The notes: generated from the sequence alone by a model not told the origin. A stretch of 64,000 nt of DNA from Afipia sp. (GCA_017308575.1 JAFKEQ010000005.1:62001-126000); one strand, 5' to 3'; counted from the first letter of the stretch, positions 45,878-55,797 are shown. A program made the numbers and translations.

Positions 45878-47275
45878 TTAAACCGCCGTCAGACCACCCG
45901 GTAGCGCCTTGGCAATCTCGCGAAACCGCTCGCCGCGCTTCTCGAAGTTCGGGAACTGATCGAACGATGCACAAGCGGGCGACAGCAACACGACCGGCTC
46001 CGTGACATCCGAGGCTTCCGCGTCGCGCGTGGCGTGCGGCACGGCTTCCTCCAGCGTCTTGCTGATCTCGTGCGGAACGTCACCGAGAGTCGCGGCGAAT
46101 TCTTCCGCCGCTTCGCCGATCAGATAGGCCTTGCGGATGCGCGGAAAAAACTCGCGTAAACTTTCGATGCCGCCGGTCTTCGGCTTGCCGCCCGCGATCC
46201 AGAAAATGTCCTTGAATGACGACAGCGCGCGCGCCGCGGCATCCGCATTGGTGCCCTTGGAATCGTTGATGAGCAGCACGCGGCCGTTGCGGCCGATCTG
46301 CTCCATGCGATGCGCAAGGCCCGGAAAACTGCGAAGTCCCTGCTGCAACACCTCGGTGCTGACGCCGAGCGCAAGAATAGCTGCCGAAGCACAGGCCGCA
46401 TTCTGCGCATTGTGCAATCCGCGCAGCGAGCCGATCTCAGCGATGCTGGCGATCCTCGACCGCGCGCCGCCATCGACACGAACGATGGTTTCGCCTTCGA
46501 GACAGATGCCGTCCGCCACCGGTCGCTTCACCGATACGCGGGTGACAGCGCGGCCCGCCTGCTCGATCCGATCCGCGATCGCTGCACAGAAATGATCGTC
46601 CACGCCGACAATGGCCGCGCCGCCGCGCTGGACGCCCGCCACCAGTCGCTCCTTCACCGCCGCGTAGTGCTCGATGGTGCCGTGGCGATCGATATGATCC
46701 TCGGTGACGTTCAGCAGAATGCCGACGCTCGGATCGAGCGATGGCGTGAGATCGATCTGGTACGACGACATCTCGACCACATGGACTCGGCCTTTTGCCG
46801 GCGGCTCCAGTGACAGGATCGCGGTGCCGATGTTGCCGCCCATCTGGGTGTCGTAACCGGCCTCGCGCATCAGATGCGCGATCAGCGCCGTCGTCGTGGA
46901 TTTTCCGTTGGTGCCGGTGATGGCAACGAACGGCGCATCCGGCGCATGACGTTTGCGCTCGCGGCAGAATAGTTCGATGTCGCCGATGACTTCGACGCCT
47001 GCGGCCTTTGCTTTCAGCACCGTCCAGTGCGGCTGGGGATGAGTGAGCGGCACGCCGGGCGTCAGCACCAGCGCAGCAAAATTCGCCCACGACACGCCAC
47101 GCAAATCGGCGGTGATGAAGCCGGCTTTCGCGGCTTCCGCCAGCTTGGCCGGACTGTCGTCGCTGGCGATAACTTCCGCGCCGCCTGCTTTCAGCGCGTG
47201 ACAGCTTGCAAGGCCGGACCCGCCAAGACCGAATACCGCGACCGTCTTGCCTGCAAAGGACGTAACGGGGATCAC
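45878..47275 (-). CDS. murD: UDP-N-acetylmuramoyl-L-alanine--D-glutamate ligase
   Basis: A 465-residue Mur ligase adding D-glutamate as second residue. The N-terminal FGLGGSGLASCHALKAGGAE, ATP loop ITGTNGKSTTTALIAHL (about 115-131), EMSSYQIDLTPSL, HRMEQIGRNGRVLLINDSKGTN and LLSPACASFDQFPNFEKRGE are all classic MurD. It begins 4 bases after the end of mraY. Between it and ftsW is a 99-base gap with a short hairpin (45837-45853). Confidence 0.98.
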   Translation of the reverse strand: MIPVTSFAGKTVAVFGLGGSGLASCHALKAGGAEVIASDDSPAKLAEAAKAGFITADLRGVSWANFAALVLTPGVPLTHPQPHWTVLKAKAAGVEVIGDIELFCRERKRHAPDAPFVAITGTNGKSTTTALIAHLMREAGYDTQMGGNIGTAILSLEPPAKGRVHVVEMSSYQIDLTPSLDPSVGILLNVTEDHIDRHGTIEHYAAVKERLVAGVQRGGAAIVGVDDHFCAAIADRIEQAGRAVTRVSVKRPVADGICLEGETIVRVDGGARSRIASIAEIGSLRGLHNAQNAACASAAILALGVSTEVLQQGLRSFPGLAHRMEQIGRNGRVLLINDSKGTNADAAARALSSFKDIFWIAGGKPKTGGIESLREFFPRIRKAYLIGEAAEEFAATLGDVPHEISKTLEEAVPHATRDAEASDVTEPVVLLSPACASFDQFPNFEKRGERFREIAKALPGGLTAV

Positions 47276-47279
47276 GCGC

Positions 47280-48365
47280 TCACCGCAGCTTCAGCGTCGA
47301 AAGACCGACCAGAGCGAGCATCACCGACACGATCCAGAAACGGATCACGATCTGCGGCTCGGTCCAGCCTTTCTGCTCGTAGTGATGATGGATCGGCGCC
47401 ATGCGGAAGAAACGCTTCCCGGTCAGCTTGAACGACGCCACCTGCACGATGACGGACAGCGCCTCGATCACGAACAGGCCGCCGATCACCGCCAGCACGA
47501 TCTCGTGCTTGGTTGCAACGGCAATCGCGCCAAGCATGCCGCCGAGCGCAAGCGAACCAGTGTCTCCCATGAAAATCGAAGCCGGCGGCGCGTTGAACCA
47601 GAGAAAGCCGAGACCTGCCCCGAGCACAGCACCGCAGAGCACCGCGAGTTCGCCGGTGCCGGGGACATAACGGATCTGCAGATATTCGGCAAACACCGCG
47701 TTGCCGACGAGATAGGCGATCATGCCGAAGCTCGCGGCCGCGATCATCACCGGCACGATGGCCAGGCCGTCGAGGCCGTCCGTGAGGTTCACCGCATTGC
47801 CTGCGCCGACAATGATGAACATGCCGAAGACCACATAGAACCAGCCGATGTTGAGCGTGAATTCCTTGACGAACGGAATCGAGAGAGCCGTCACCGTGGC
47901 GTCGCGCCCGAACCAGATGATGCAGCCGCAGGCGGCGAGCGCGATTAGTCCTTCGACGGCAAGGCGCGAGCGGCCGGAGAAGCCTTTGTCGGTCTGCTTG
48001 GAGACTTTCAGATAATCGTCATAAAAGCCGACCAGGCCGAAGCCGATAGTGACGAACAGCACGATCCAGACATAGGCGTTGCGCAGGTTGGCCCACAGCA
48101 GCGTCGCGACGATCAGGCCCGACAGGATCATCAGGCCGCCCATGGTGGGCGTGCCCTTCTTGGTGACAAGATGCGTCGGCGGGCCGTCGGCGCGGATCGG
48201 CTGGCCCTTGCCCTGCGCGAGGCGAAGCTGCGCGATGATCCACGGGCCGAACATGAAGACGAACAACGCGCTGGTCACCATCGCGCCGCCGGTGCGGAAC
48301 GTGATGTAGCGGAACACGTTGATGCCCGGAATGGTGCCTGCGAGTTCGGTCAGCCAATAAAACAT
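47280..48365 (-). CDS. mraY: Phospho-N-acetylmuramoyl-pentapeptide transferase
   Basis: A 361-residue integral membrane enzyme with about ten helices that transfers phospho-MurNAc-pentapeptide to undecaprenyl phosphate to make lipid I. Diagnostic motifs are KKGTPTMGGLMIL, FYDDYLKVSKQTDKGFSGRSRL, NAVNLTDGLDGLA, FMGDTGSLALGG and HHHYEQKGWTEPQIVIRFW. It is flanked by murF (23 bases upstream) and murD (4 bases downstream). Confidence 0.98.
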   Translation of the reverse strand: MFYWLTELAGTIPGINVFRYITFRTGGAMVTSALFVFMFGPWIIAQLRLAQGKGQPIRADGPPTHLVTKKGTPTMGGLMILSGLIVATLLWANLRNAYVWIVLFVTIGFGLVGFYDDYLKVSKQTDKGFSGRSRLAVEGLIALAACGCIIWFGRDATVTALSIPFVKEFTLNIGWFYVVFGMFIIVGAGNAVNLTDGLDGLAIVPVMIAAASFGMIAYLVGNAVFAEYLQIRYVPGTGELAVLCGAVLGAGLGFLWFNAPPASIFMGDTGSLALGGMLGAIAVATKHEIVLAVIGGLFVIEALSVIVQVASFKLTGKRFFRMAPIHHHYEQKGWTEPQIVIRFWIVSVMLALVGLSTLKLR

Positions 48366-48388
48366 TCAAACGCCTTATGTCGCCAACC

Positions 48389-49822
48389 TCAGACGGTCAT
48401 GTCGTCGAGCGCGGCCTGTCCTGGAAAACGCTTCTGCAGCGCCGTTACAATCAATTTCATACGCGAGCCGAGCGAGCCCTTGACCATGACGGCATCGCCG
48501 ACGCCGATGGCGGCGACGACCTGCCGTTCGAGGTCGGCCGAGTTATCGGCATAGCCGCCCTTCTTGGTGGAAGGAAGAGCCTCCCACAAGTTACGCATCA
48601 GCGGGCCACAACAAAACACCGCGTCGATCACATTCGCCTTGATCGCGTCATTCAGGCCGCGATGCAAGTCCGGACCCGCCGGTCCCAGTTCCAGCATGTC
48701 GCCGAGCACGGCGATGCGCCGGCCGCGCGGACCGACGTCGGCCTGGCCGAGCACGGTGATGGCGGCGTTCATGGAAGCCGGATTGGCGTTATAGCTTTCG
48801 TCGATCAGGGTCGCGATGCCGTCCTTGAGCGTCAGCACCTCGCGCACGCCTCGGCCCGAGGCAGGCTTGAGCTGTGCCAACGCCAAAGCCGAAAGGGCGA
48901 GGTCCGCGCCCGCGAGCGAAGCCGCCGCCAGCACGGCCAAAGAGTTCATCGCCATGTGCCGCCCCGGCATGGCGACCTTGTAAGTGATGTCCTGCCCAAG
49001 AATGTCGGCATGCACGGCAGAGCATGCCGGATGCAGCGACACGTCGAGCAGCCGCGCATCGGCTTTTTTGTCACTTCCGAACGATACGATCCGGCCGACC
49101 TTTGCCGTCTTCGCGCTCTTGGTCAGGCGCGCGAACTGCGAGTTGTCGCGGTTGAGCACCGCCGCGCCGCCGGGTTCAAGCCCGGAGAAGATTTCCGCCT
49201 TGGCGTCGGCGATCGCCTCGATGCCGGAGAAGAATTCCAGATGCACCGGCTCGACCGTGGTGATGATCGCCACGTGCGGACGCACCATCTTGACCAGCGG
49301 CGTGATCTCGCCGGGATGGTTCATGCCGATCTCGAAGATCGCAAACTTCACCGAGGCCGGGCAGCGCGCCAGCGAGAGCGGCACGCCCCAGTGATTGTTG
49401 AACGATGCCACCGATGCGTGGGTCTCGCCCTGCGGGCTCAGCACTGTGCGCAACGCTTCCTTGGTCGATGTCTTGCCCACTGAGCCGGTGACCGCGATCA
49501 CCTTGCCGCCGAGACGCGCACGCGACGCGTGGGCCAGATCGACCAAACCTGCCAGGACATCATCGACGATCAGCAGCCGCGCATCAGCGGCAAACTTGTC
49601 AGCATGCGCTTTCGCCACCACCGCCAGTGAAGCGCCGTTGGCCAGCGCGGCGTCGACGAAGTCGTGGCCGTCATGAACGTCGCCCCTGATCGCGAAATAA
49701 GCTTCGCCCGGCGTCAGCGTGCGGCTGTCGATGGAAATGCCGGTGACATCATTCGGCAGCGTGCCACGCGCCTGCGCGCGCATCACCTCGGCCATCGCAG
49801 CACCTGTCCATAACGTACTCAT
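48389..49822 (-). CDS. murF: UDP-MurNAc-tripeptide--D-alanyl-D-alanine ligase
   Basis: A 477-residue Mur ligase that adds D-Ala-D-Ala to complete the pentapeptide. N-terminal uridine-binding domain (GISIDSRTLTPGEAYFAIRG), ATP loop VTGSVGKTSTKEALR (about 110-124), the central EIGMNHPGEITPLVKMVRP and C-terminal DESYNANPASMNAAI are present. It overlaps the end of murE by four bases (ATGA), so translation is coupled. Confidence 0.97.
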   Translation of the reverse strand: MSTLWTGAAMAEVMRAQARGTLPNDVTGISIDSRTLTPGEAYFAIRGDVHDGHDFVDAALANGASLAVVAKAHADKFAADARLLIVDDVLAGLVDLAHASRARLGGKVIAVTGSVGKTSTKEALRTVLSPQGETHASVASFNNHWGVPLSLARCPASVKFAIFEIGMNHPGEITPLVKMVRPHVAIITTVEPVHLEFFSGIEAIADAKAEIFSGLEPGGAAVLNRDNSQFARLTKSAKTAKVGRIVSFGSDKKADARLLDVSLHPACSAVHADILGQDITYKVAMPGRHMAMNSLAVLAAASLAGADLALSALALAQLKPASGRGVREVLTLKDGIATLIDESYNANPASMNAAITVLGQADVGPRGRRIAVLGDMLELGPAGPDLHRGLNDAIKANVIDAVFCCGPLMRNLWEALPSTKKGGYADNSADLERQVVAAIGVGDAVMVKGSLGSRMKLIVTALQKRFPGQAALDDMTV

Positions 49823-51261
49823 GCCGCATGCTCCGCCAGTGCCGCGCGCGCAGCCTCATGATCGCTGAACGGCAACACCTTGTCGCCGACGATCTGTCCC
49901 GTCTCATGTCCCTTGCCCGCGATCAGCAGCACATCGCCGGGCCGAAGCGAAGAAACGGCGGATCGGATCGCTTCCCCCCGGTCGCCGATTTCCTTGGCAC
50001 CGCTTGCCGCCGCCAGAATTTCAGCGCGGATCGCGTCGGGACTTTCGCTGCGGGGATTGTCGTCGGTGACGATCACCGCGTCGGCATATTGCGCGGCGAT
50101 TGCGCCCATCAAGGGCCGCTTGCCCGCATCGCGGTCGCCGCCCGCGCCGAACACCACAACCAACCGACCCTTCGCATAGGGCCGCAACGCCTCAAGTGCC
50201 TTCATCAGCGCATCGGGCTTATGGGCATAATCGACAAACACCGGCGCACCATGATGCGCGCCGATCAGTTCAAGACGGCCCTTGGCGCCTTCGAGCTGTT
50301 CCAGCGCAGCAAATGTCCTGCCCGCATCACCGCCGGTGGAGATGACAAGGCCTGCAGCGACCAGCGCATTCTCGATCTGGAATTCGCCGACCAGCGGAAG
50401 GCGCAGACGATAGGTTCGACCGCCATGCGCAATCGTCATGATCTGTCCGAAACCATCGATCACGGCATCGACAAGGCGGATGGCTTCGCCGTGCCGTCCG
50501 ACGGTCACAACGTCAAGCTTATGCGCACGCGCGGCCGCGATCACCGTCGAGGAATGTTCGTGATCGGCGGCGATCACGGCAGGCGCGCCTTTGCGGCTCA
50601 GTTCGGTGAACAGCCGCAGCTTCGCCGCGAGGTAATGCTCGACGGTCGGATGGTAATCCATGTGGTCGCGCGACAGATTGGTGAAAGCCGCAGCAGCGAT
50701 CCGCACACCGTCAAGCCGGTGCTGATCCAGACCATGCGAGGAAGCCTCCAGCGCGAGATGCGTCACCCCATCGCTCGCCAATTCGCTGAGCGCGCGGTGG
50801 AGCGCGACGGGGTCCGGCGTCGTCAATGACCCGTAAGTGTTGCGATGGCGCGACACGACGCCGATGGTGCCGAGGCTTGCGGCATCATAGCCAAGGCTCT
50901 CCCACAACTGCCGTGTGAACGCCACGACCGAGGTCTTGCCGCTGGTGCCGGTCACGGCCGCGATGGTCCTCGGCTGGCGCGTATAAAAGACGGCAAGGGC
51001 CTTTGCCAGCGTCCGGCGCGGATTCGACACGACCATGACAGGCACCGAGACTCCATAAGAGCGATCCGCCACGACCGCGACGGCACCCGCTTCTATAGCC
51101 GCTTGAATGAACCCTGCGCCATCGGTCTTGCTGCCGCCAAGGGCAAAGAACACATCGCCAGGCTTCACCATACGGCTGTCCAAGGCAATACCGGTAACCG
51201 CAACATCCGCATGTTGCGCGTTCACTACGGCATTTCCGCTGAAAAGCTCGCCTAGCGTCAT
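49819..51261 (-). CDS. murE: UDP-MurNAc-L-Ala-D-Glu--meso-diaminopimelate ligase
   Basis: A 480-residue Mur ligase that adds the third residue. The DNPRSE motif (about residue 400, in VIVTDDNPRSESPDAI) is the marker of meso-diaminopimelate specificity, as expected for a Gram-negative. ATP loop VTGTSGKTSVVAFTRQ and EASSHGLDQHRLDG are present. The frame is open to 51414, but ATG 51261 (MTLGELFSGNAVVN) gives the normal N terminus; the upstream residues are Arg-rich shadow. It starts 67 bases after the ftsI stop. Confidence 0.97.
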   Translation of the reverse strand: MTLGELFSGNAVVNAQHADVAVTGIALDSRMVKPGDVFFALGGSKTDGAGFIQAAIEAGAVAVVADRSYGVSVPVMVVSNPRRTLAKALAVFYTRQPRTIAAVTGTSGKTSVVAFTRQLWESLGYDAASLGTIGVVSRHRNTYGSLTTPDPVALHRALSELASDGVTHLALEASSHGLDQHRLDGVRIAAAAFTNLSRDHMDYHPTVEHYLAAKLRLFTELSRKGAPAVIAADHEHSSTVIAAARAHKLDVVTVGRHGEAIRLVDAVIDGFGQIMTIAHGGRTYRLRLPLVGEFQIENALVAAGLVISTGGDAGRTFAALEQLEGAKGRLELIGAHHGAPVFVDYAHKPDALMKALEALRPYAKGRLVVVFGAGGDRDAGKRPLMGAIAAQYADAVIVTDDNPRSESPDAIRAEILAAASGAKEIGDRGEAIRSAVSSLRPGDVLLIAGKGHETGQIVGDKVLPFSDHEAARAALAEHAA

Positions 51262-51328
51262 ATTACCCCAGCACTTACGGGCAGCCCGTTGTTCCGGATT
51301 CCCGTGTCGCCCCGAATCCCGCGTGCGG

Positions 51329-53077
51329 TTACCGGCTTTCCTTCGATGCCGCAAGAATAAGGCGCTCGGACGGCGGCAGATCGAACCGCGGCGTGATCCC
51401 CAGCAGCGGCGCAATCCGCTCGATCACCTTGCCGCCCGTCGGCACGGCGTTCCAGCCCGAGGTGATGAAGCCATGCGTCTCCGGCAGCGACTGCGGCTCG
51501 TCCAGCATGACAAGAAGCTGGTAGCGCGGATTGTCCGCCGGCAGGATGGCGGTGAAGGAATTCAGCACCTTTTTCTTGGCATAGCGGCCGTTGATGACCT
51601 TCTCGGACGTGCCGGTCTTGCCGCCGATATAGTAGCCCTTCACGTCGGCCTTTCGCGCGGTACCGACCTCCGCGTTAAGCCGCATCAGGAAGCGCATCTT
51701 CTCGCTGGTATCGGGACGGATCACGCGCTTGGCTTCCTTCATCGCGTCCTCCTGCGAACGCTTGAGGAAGGTCGGCGGAATGAGATAGCCGCCGTTGACC
51801 AGCGCATTGATACCCATCACCGCCTGCAGCGGCGCGACGGCCATGCCGTGCCCGAACGAGATCGTCACGGTATTCAGTTCGCCCCAGCGGCGCGGGACCA
51901 GCGGCGACGCGCTTTCCGGCAATTCGGTACGAAGCCGGACTGTCTGCCCCATCTTGGCGAGGAAGGCCTTGTGCGCGTCGACGCCCTGCGCCAGCGCGAT
52001 GCGTGCCGCGCCGACGTTCGATGAATAGGTGAAGACCTCCTTGGTGTTAATGAAACGTCCCATCGGATGGTCGTCGTGAATCTTGAACTTGCCGTAGTGC
52101 AGCGGCCCGCGCGCATCCCACATCGAATTCAGGCTAGCCTTGCCGGAGTCGAGCGCCATGGCCAGCGTGAACGCCTTGAAGGTCGATCCCATCTCATAAA
52201 CGCCGGTGGTCAGGCGGTTGATCCGGTCGGGATCGTGCACTTCCTTCGGGTTGTTGGGATCGAAGTCCGGCAGGGACACCATGGCGATGACTTCGCCGGT
52301 CCGCACATCACTGACGATGCCGGACGCGGCCTTCGCGTGAAACTTGTCCTTCGCCTTCATCAACTCGTCGCGCAGCGCATGTTCGACGCGCAAATCGACC
52401 GCGAGTTCGACAGGCGCCTGCTGGCGATCTGTGGCGAAACCAGCGCGATGCAGATCTGCAAGCCCGTTGCCGTCGAGCCATTTCTCGATGCCGGCAATGC
52501 CCTGATTGTCGATATTGACCAGTCCGATCAGATGCGAGACGTCGACTCCATTTGGATAAACCCGCTTGTTTTCGCGCAGGAAGCCGATGCCCGGAATGCC
52601 GAGGCGATAGATGTCTTTCTGCTGCTGCGCCGTGATTTCGCGCTTTAGCCAGACAAAGCCCTTCTTCGACGACAAACGGTCGCGCACTTCACCGGCATCG
52701 ATGTCCGGCAGTGTCGCGGTGAGCAGTTCGATGGCCTCGTCCTTGTCGATCAGGCGGCGCGGTTCGCCGAACAGCGAAGGCGACTTCACGTCGGTGGCGA
52801 GAATGGCACCGTTGCGGTCGAGAATGTCGGGACGCGCCGTGGCGATCGCGTCCTGCGACACCGTGCGCCGGTTGCCGTGAGTGTCCGCACCTACCGCGAA
52901 CATCACAAGCCGACCGGCGATAATCGTGTAGACGACGGCGAATGCAATGATCGCAAGGCCCACACGCGCGCGTGCTTTCGCGGCACGGTCGACATTGCGC
53001 CCATACAACAAGGTGCGGATCATGCGCTGCCGCCAGGGTTCCGCCGGGCGTTTGATGTCGAGCGTCTGATCGGTCAT
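51329..53077 (-). CDS. ftsI: Septal transpeptidase FtsI (PBP3)
   Basis: A 582-residue class B penicillin-binding protein that cross-links septal peptidoglycan with FtsW. One N-terminal membrane segment (IAFAVVYTIIAGRLVMFAV, about 49-67), a dimerisation/pedestal domain, and the transpeptidase domain with SxxK at Ser298 (STFK), SxN (SSN, about 349) and KTGT (about 485). Its ATG overlaps the ftsL stop. Target of beta-lactams such as aztreonam in relatives. Confidence 0.97.
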   Translation of the reverse strand: MTDQTLDIKRPAEPWRQRMIRTLLYGRNVDRAAKARARVGLAIIAFAVVYTIIAGRLVMFAVGADTHGNRRTVSQDAIATARPDILDRNGAILATDVKSPSLFGEPRRLIDKDEAIELLTATLPDIDAGEVRDRLSSKKGFVWLKREITAQQQKDIYRLGIPGIGFLRENKRVYPNGVDVSHLIGLVNIDNQGIAGIEKWLDGNGLADLHRAGFATDRQQAPVELAVDLRVEHALRDELMKAKDKFHAKAASGIVSDVRTGEVIAMVSLPDFDPNNPKEVHDPDRINRLTTGVYEMGSTFKAFTLAMALDSGKASLNSMWDARGPLHYGKFKIHDDHPMGRFINTKEVFTYSSNVGAARIALAQGVDAHKAFLAKMGQTVRLRTELPESASPLVPRRWGELNTVTISFGHGMAVAPLQAVMGINALVNGGYLIPPTFLKRSQEDAMKEAKRVIRPDTSEKMRFLMRLNAEVGTARKADVKGYYIGGKTGTSEKVINGRYAKKKVLNSFTAILPADNPRYQLLVMLDEPQSLPETHGFITSGWNAVPTGGKVIERIAPLLGITPRFDLPPSERLILAASKESR

Positions 53078-53490
53078 TGCGCGCCCTCCGTCGAAGGCAC
53101 CGAACCGGTCACCGACTCCTGATCCGGGTCACGCGGTCCGGAAGCCAGCGCTTCCTGATCCACGCTTTCGATCATGGTGCCGATGGGATCGGGATCGCCC
53201 GGCTTGACGAAGCTCGGCGGACGCGGCGGCAGGTTCTTCAGCGAGTCATATTGCGTCGCCTCGATCGGCCGGAGCGACAGATGACGCGAGGCCAGATCCT
53301 GCAAGCGCCGGGGCGATTCAAGCTTGGCCCATTCGGCCTTGAGGTTGGCGATGGCGTCGCGCTGCTCGCGGATGTCGGCGCGGAGCTTCAGAACCCGCTC
53401 CGTCCGGACCGTGGATTCCATCTTGATGCGATAGACATACGACGCCGCAAAAACCAGTGCGCAGATGACGAAGACATGGATGATCCGCAT
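53074..53490 (-). CDS. ftsL: Cell division protein FtsL
   Basis: A 138-residue bitopic protein with an N-terminal membrane segment (IIHVFVICALVFAASYVYRI) followed by a coiled coil (about 30-60, RTERVLKLRADIREQRDAIA) and the conserved LESPRRLQDLASRHLSLRPI end. The last 50 residues are a disordered, Pro/Asp-rich tail longer than in E. coli. FtsL with FtsQ and FtsB activates FtsWI. It starts 1 base after the rsmH stop and overlaps ftsI by ATGA. Confidence 0.92.
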   Translation of the reverse strand: MRIIHVFVICALVFAASYVYRIKMESTVRTERVLKLRADIREQRDAIANLKAEWAKLESPRRLQDLASRHLSLRPIEATQYDSLKNLPPRPPSFVKPGDPDPIGTMIESVDQEALASGPRDPDQESVTGSVPSTEGAQ

Positions 53491-53491
53491 G

Positions 53492-54493
53492 TCAGCCTCC
53501 CCTCATCACATCAGTGAGTTGGGGCCAGTCGAAGGAAGCCGTCTCGGGCAATGCAGGCGCGGCCGTCCGCGCTGCGGTGCGCAATTTCGCAGACCGTGCG
53601 CGTGGATTGGCTGCAACTTCCTCATCGCCGGCCACGGTCGGACGCTTGGTCAGAATTTCAAAACTCGGCTGCGCCTGATCGACTTCCGGCAAGTGCCGCG
53701 AACCGCCGCCGCGCTTGCCGCGTTCATTGAGGAAATTCTTGACGATACGGTCTTCCAGCGAATGGAACGACACCACCGCCAGCCGCCCGCCGGGCTTCAG
53801 GATCTGTTCGGCCGCCACAAGCGCCGCATGCAGTTCGTCCAGCTCTTCGTTGACGAAGATACGCAGGGCCTGGAACGTCCGTGTGGCCGGATGAATCTCG
53901 TTCGGCTTGGAACGCACCACGCGCGCGACAATGTCGGCCAGAGCGCGGGTGGTTGTAATCGGCGCTTCCTTCCGCGCGGCGACGATGGCGCGCGCCACCG
54001 CGCGCGAGTGCCGCTCTTCGCCGAAAATATAGATGATGTTGGCGAGGTCCGTCTCGGATGCCCTGGCGACCACGTCGGCGGCGGTCGGCCCATCCTGTCC
54101 CATCCGCATGTCGAGCGGGCCGTTGAACCGGAAAGAAAAGCCGCGCTCGCCCTGATCGAGTTGCATCGACGAGACGCCGACATCCATTACGACGCCATCG
54201 ACGGCGGCAACGCCCTGTGCGGCGCAGACATCGGCGAGATTGGAGAAGCGATCCTCCACCAGGGTCAGTCGCCCTTCGGACGAATCAACAAGGCTAAACC
54301 CGGCGGCGATAGCGGTGCGGTCACGATCGATGGCGATCACGCGGGTGCCGGAGGTTTTCAGGATGCCGCGCGTGTAACCGCCTGCGCCGAACGTCGCATC
54401 CACATAAATGCCGCCGTCACGGGGCGCGAGCGCGTCCACGGCCTCATGACCGAGAACCGGAACGTGGCGAACGGGCTGATCGTCGGGCGACAT
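53492..54493 (-). CDS. rsmH: 16S rRNA (cytosine(1402)-N4)-methyltransferase
   Basis: A 333-residue SAM enzyme (MraW) that methylates C1402 of 16S rRNA. Seen: HVPVLGHEAVDAL, the SAM motif YVDATFGAGGYTRGIL, VDGVVMDVGVSSMQLDQGER, and AVVSFHSLEDRIVKNFLNE. The frame runs up to 54748, but ATG 54493 (MSPDDQPVRHVPVLGHEAV) is the natural start. It is the first gene of the dcw cluster here: no mraZ lies upstream, where one is often found. Confidence 0.96.
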   Translation of the reverse strand: MSPDDQPVRHVPVLGHEAVDALAPRDGGIYVDATFGAGGYTRGILKTSGTRVIAIDRDRTAIAAGFSLVDSSEGRLTLVEDRFSNLADVCAAQGVAAVDGVVMDVGVSSMQLDQGERGFSFRFNGPLDMRMGQDGPTAADVVARASETDLANIIYIFGEERHSRAVARAIVAARKEAPITTTRALADIVARVVRSKPNEIHPATRTFQALRIFVNEELDELHAALVAAEQILKPGGRLAVVSFHSLEDRIVKNFLNERGKRGGGSRHLPEVDQAQPSFEILTKRPTVAGDEEVAANPRARSAKLRTAARTAAPALPETASFDWPQLTDVMRGG

Positions 54494-55023
54494 CTCAAAA
54501 GCCTGCCGGTGAAAAATAGCGGCGTGCCGCCCCGAATAACCGGGGCAATCCGCAAGATCGCGCCCGAACAATCCGAGACTGGCCCGCTCCGAGGCCCAGA
54601 TCGACCGGATCACCGAGGCGCTCGCGATGACCCGCCGCAGGTTTGAGGTTCCACATGGGATTTTCTGGCCAGCCATGAGGTGTTTCGCGGGGCTTCTCGC
54701 GCATCGATGAACCGCAGCCGCCCCTGATTTTCCGGCGCGACTCTCCATCCTTCAGTAGCGGCAGTTATCCTTAAGGAATGGTTGACGCTGCAGGTCAGGT
54801 TTAAAAATGCTTTTCTGCAGCCGGGCTACGAAACCTGGCAGGCATTCTCCTGGGGGTAAGGGAACTCCGCCGATTGCGCCCGCTGTGCATAGCCGCTTCA
54901 TTCGCCCGCACCGCCCTTCTCTCGCCTGCTTTGAGCGACACCATGCTGTCAAGATGGTTGAAGTCTTTTCGATTTGCTACGAGGCGTCAGCGTCCTACCA
55001 CTTCACGTAAGAGTACTGCTGAC
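54494..55023. other. Divergent region between rsmH and the amidase, with CtrA-like site
   Basis: No convincing gene is seen in these 530 bases; frames open toward both genes have Arg/Ser-rich, shadow-like composition and no mraZ-like sequence. At 54771-54785 the motif TTAA-N7-TTGA is one base off the alphaproteobacterial CtrA consensus TTAA-N7-TTAA. This region must hold the main dcw promoter. Confidence 0.4.
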
Positions 55024-55797
55024 ATGCTGAGCTTCGTGCCGGATTCGTCCGTCGTTTCGACCGTAACTCCTTCACCGAATTACAGTGACCGCAAGGGCCT
55101 GTCGCCCGACATGATCGTGCTGCACTACACTGGCATGGCCGATGCGGCGAGCGCCATCGTGCGGCTTTGCACCGAGGGCACCGAAGTTTCGGCGCATTAC
55201 GTCGTGCTGGAAGATGGCAACATCGTTCAATTGGTGCGGGAATCTGCGCGAGCCTGGCATGCCGGCGTGTCGTCGTGGCACGATGAGACCGATCTCAACA
55301 GCTGTTCCATCGGCATCGAAATCGTCAATCCGGGCCATGATCTCGGCTACCCCGATTTCCCCCTGCGCCAGACCGCAGCCGTGATCGCGCTGTGCAAGGG
55401 AATCATGATCCGTCGCGACATCCCCAAGCATCGCGTACTGGCGCATTCCGATGTGGCACCCAGCCGGAAGAAAGACCCCGGCGAGAAATTTCCTTGGCGC
55501 CTGCTGGCGGATTCCGGCGTCGGCCTATGGGTCGAGCCTGCGCCGATCGTACCCGGCGGCCAGATTCTGCTCGGCACATCGGGCGACGACGTTCTGGCCC
55601 TGCAGCGCTCGCTGGCCCGTTTCGGCTACGGCGTTCCGTTGAACGGGCAATACGACGCGGTCACTATGGACGTAGTAACGGCCTTCCAGCGTCACTTCCG
55701 CCCCGAGCAGGTGGACGGCGTCGCCGATTCCTCGACGTTGACCACGTTGCACGACCTGCTTGCGATGCTGCCGCCGGAAGCCGCCCTCACCTCTTGA
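55024..55797 (+). CDS. N-acetylmuramoyl-L-alanine amidase with PG-binding domain (AmiD type)
   Basis: A 257-residue zinc amidase that cuts the bond between MurNAc and L-alanine. The Amidase_2 domain has zinc ligands His34 (IVLHYTGM), His141 (LAHSDVAPSRKKDPGEKF) and Asp151, plus SAHYVVLEDG and GIEIVNPGHD. A C-terminal PG_binding_1 domain (about 195-250, ALQRSLARFGYGVPLNGQYD) follows. An upstream in-frame codon at 54874 would add 50 basic residues without a signal peptide, so ATG 55024 is preferred. It may act in the cytoplasm on recycled muropeptides (AmpD-like) or outside; the PG-binding domain favours contact with sacculus-derived material. Divergent from the dcw cluster. Confidence 0.87.
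   Translation: MLSFVPDSSVVSTVTPSPNYSDRKGLSPDMIVLHYTGMADAASAIVRLCTEGTEVSAHYVVLEDGNIVQLVRESARAWHAGVSSWHDETDLNSCSIGIEIVNPGHDLGYPDFPLRQTAAVIALCKGIMIRRDIPKHRVLAHSDVAPSRKKDPGEKFPWRLLADSGVGLWVEPAPIVPGGQILLGTSGDDVLALQRSLARFGYGVPLNGQYDAVTMDVVTAFQRHFRPEQVDGVADSSTLTTLHDLLAMLPPEAALTS

Noticed and set aside
51262..51414. N-terminal extension of MurE up to 51414
   Set aside because: Arg-rich and overlapping the ftsI end; MurE proteins begin at about the ATG at 51261.
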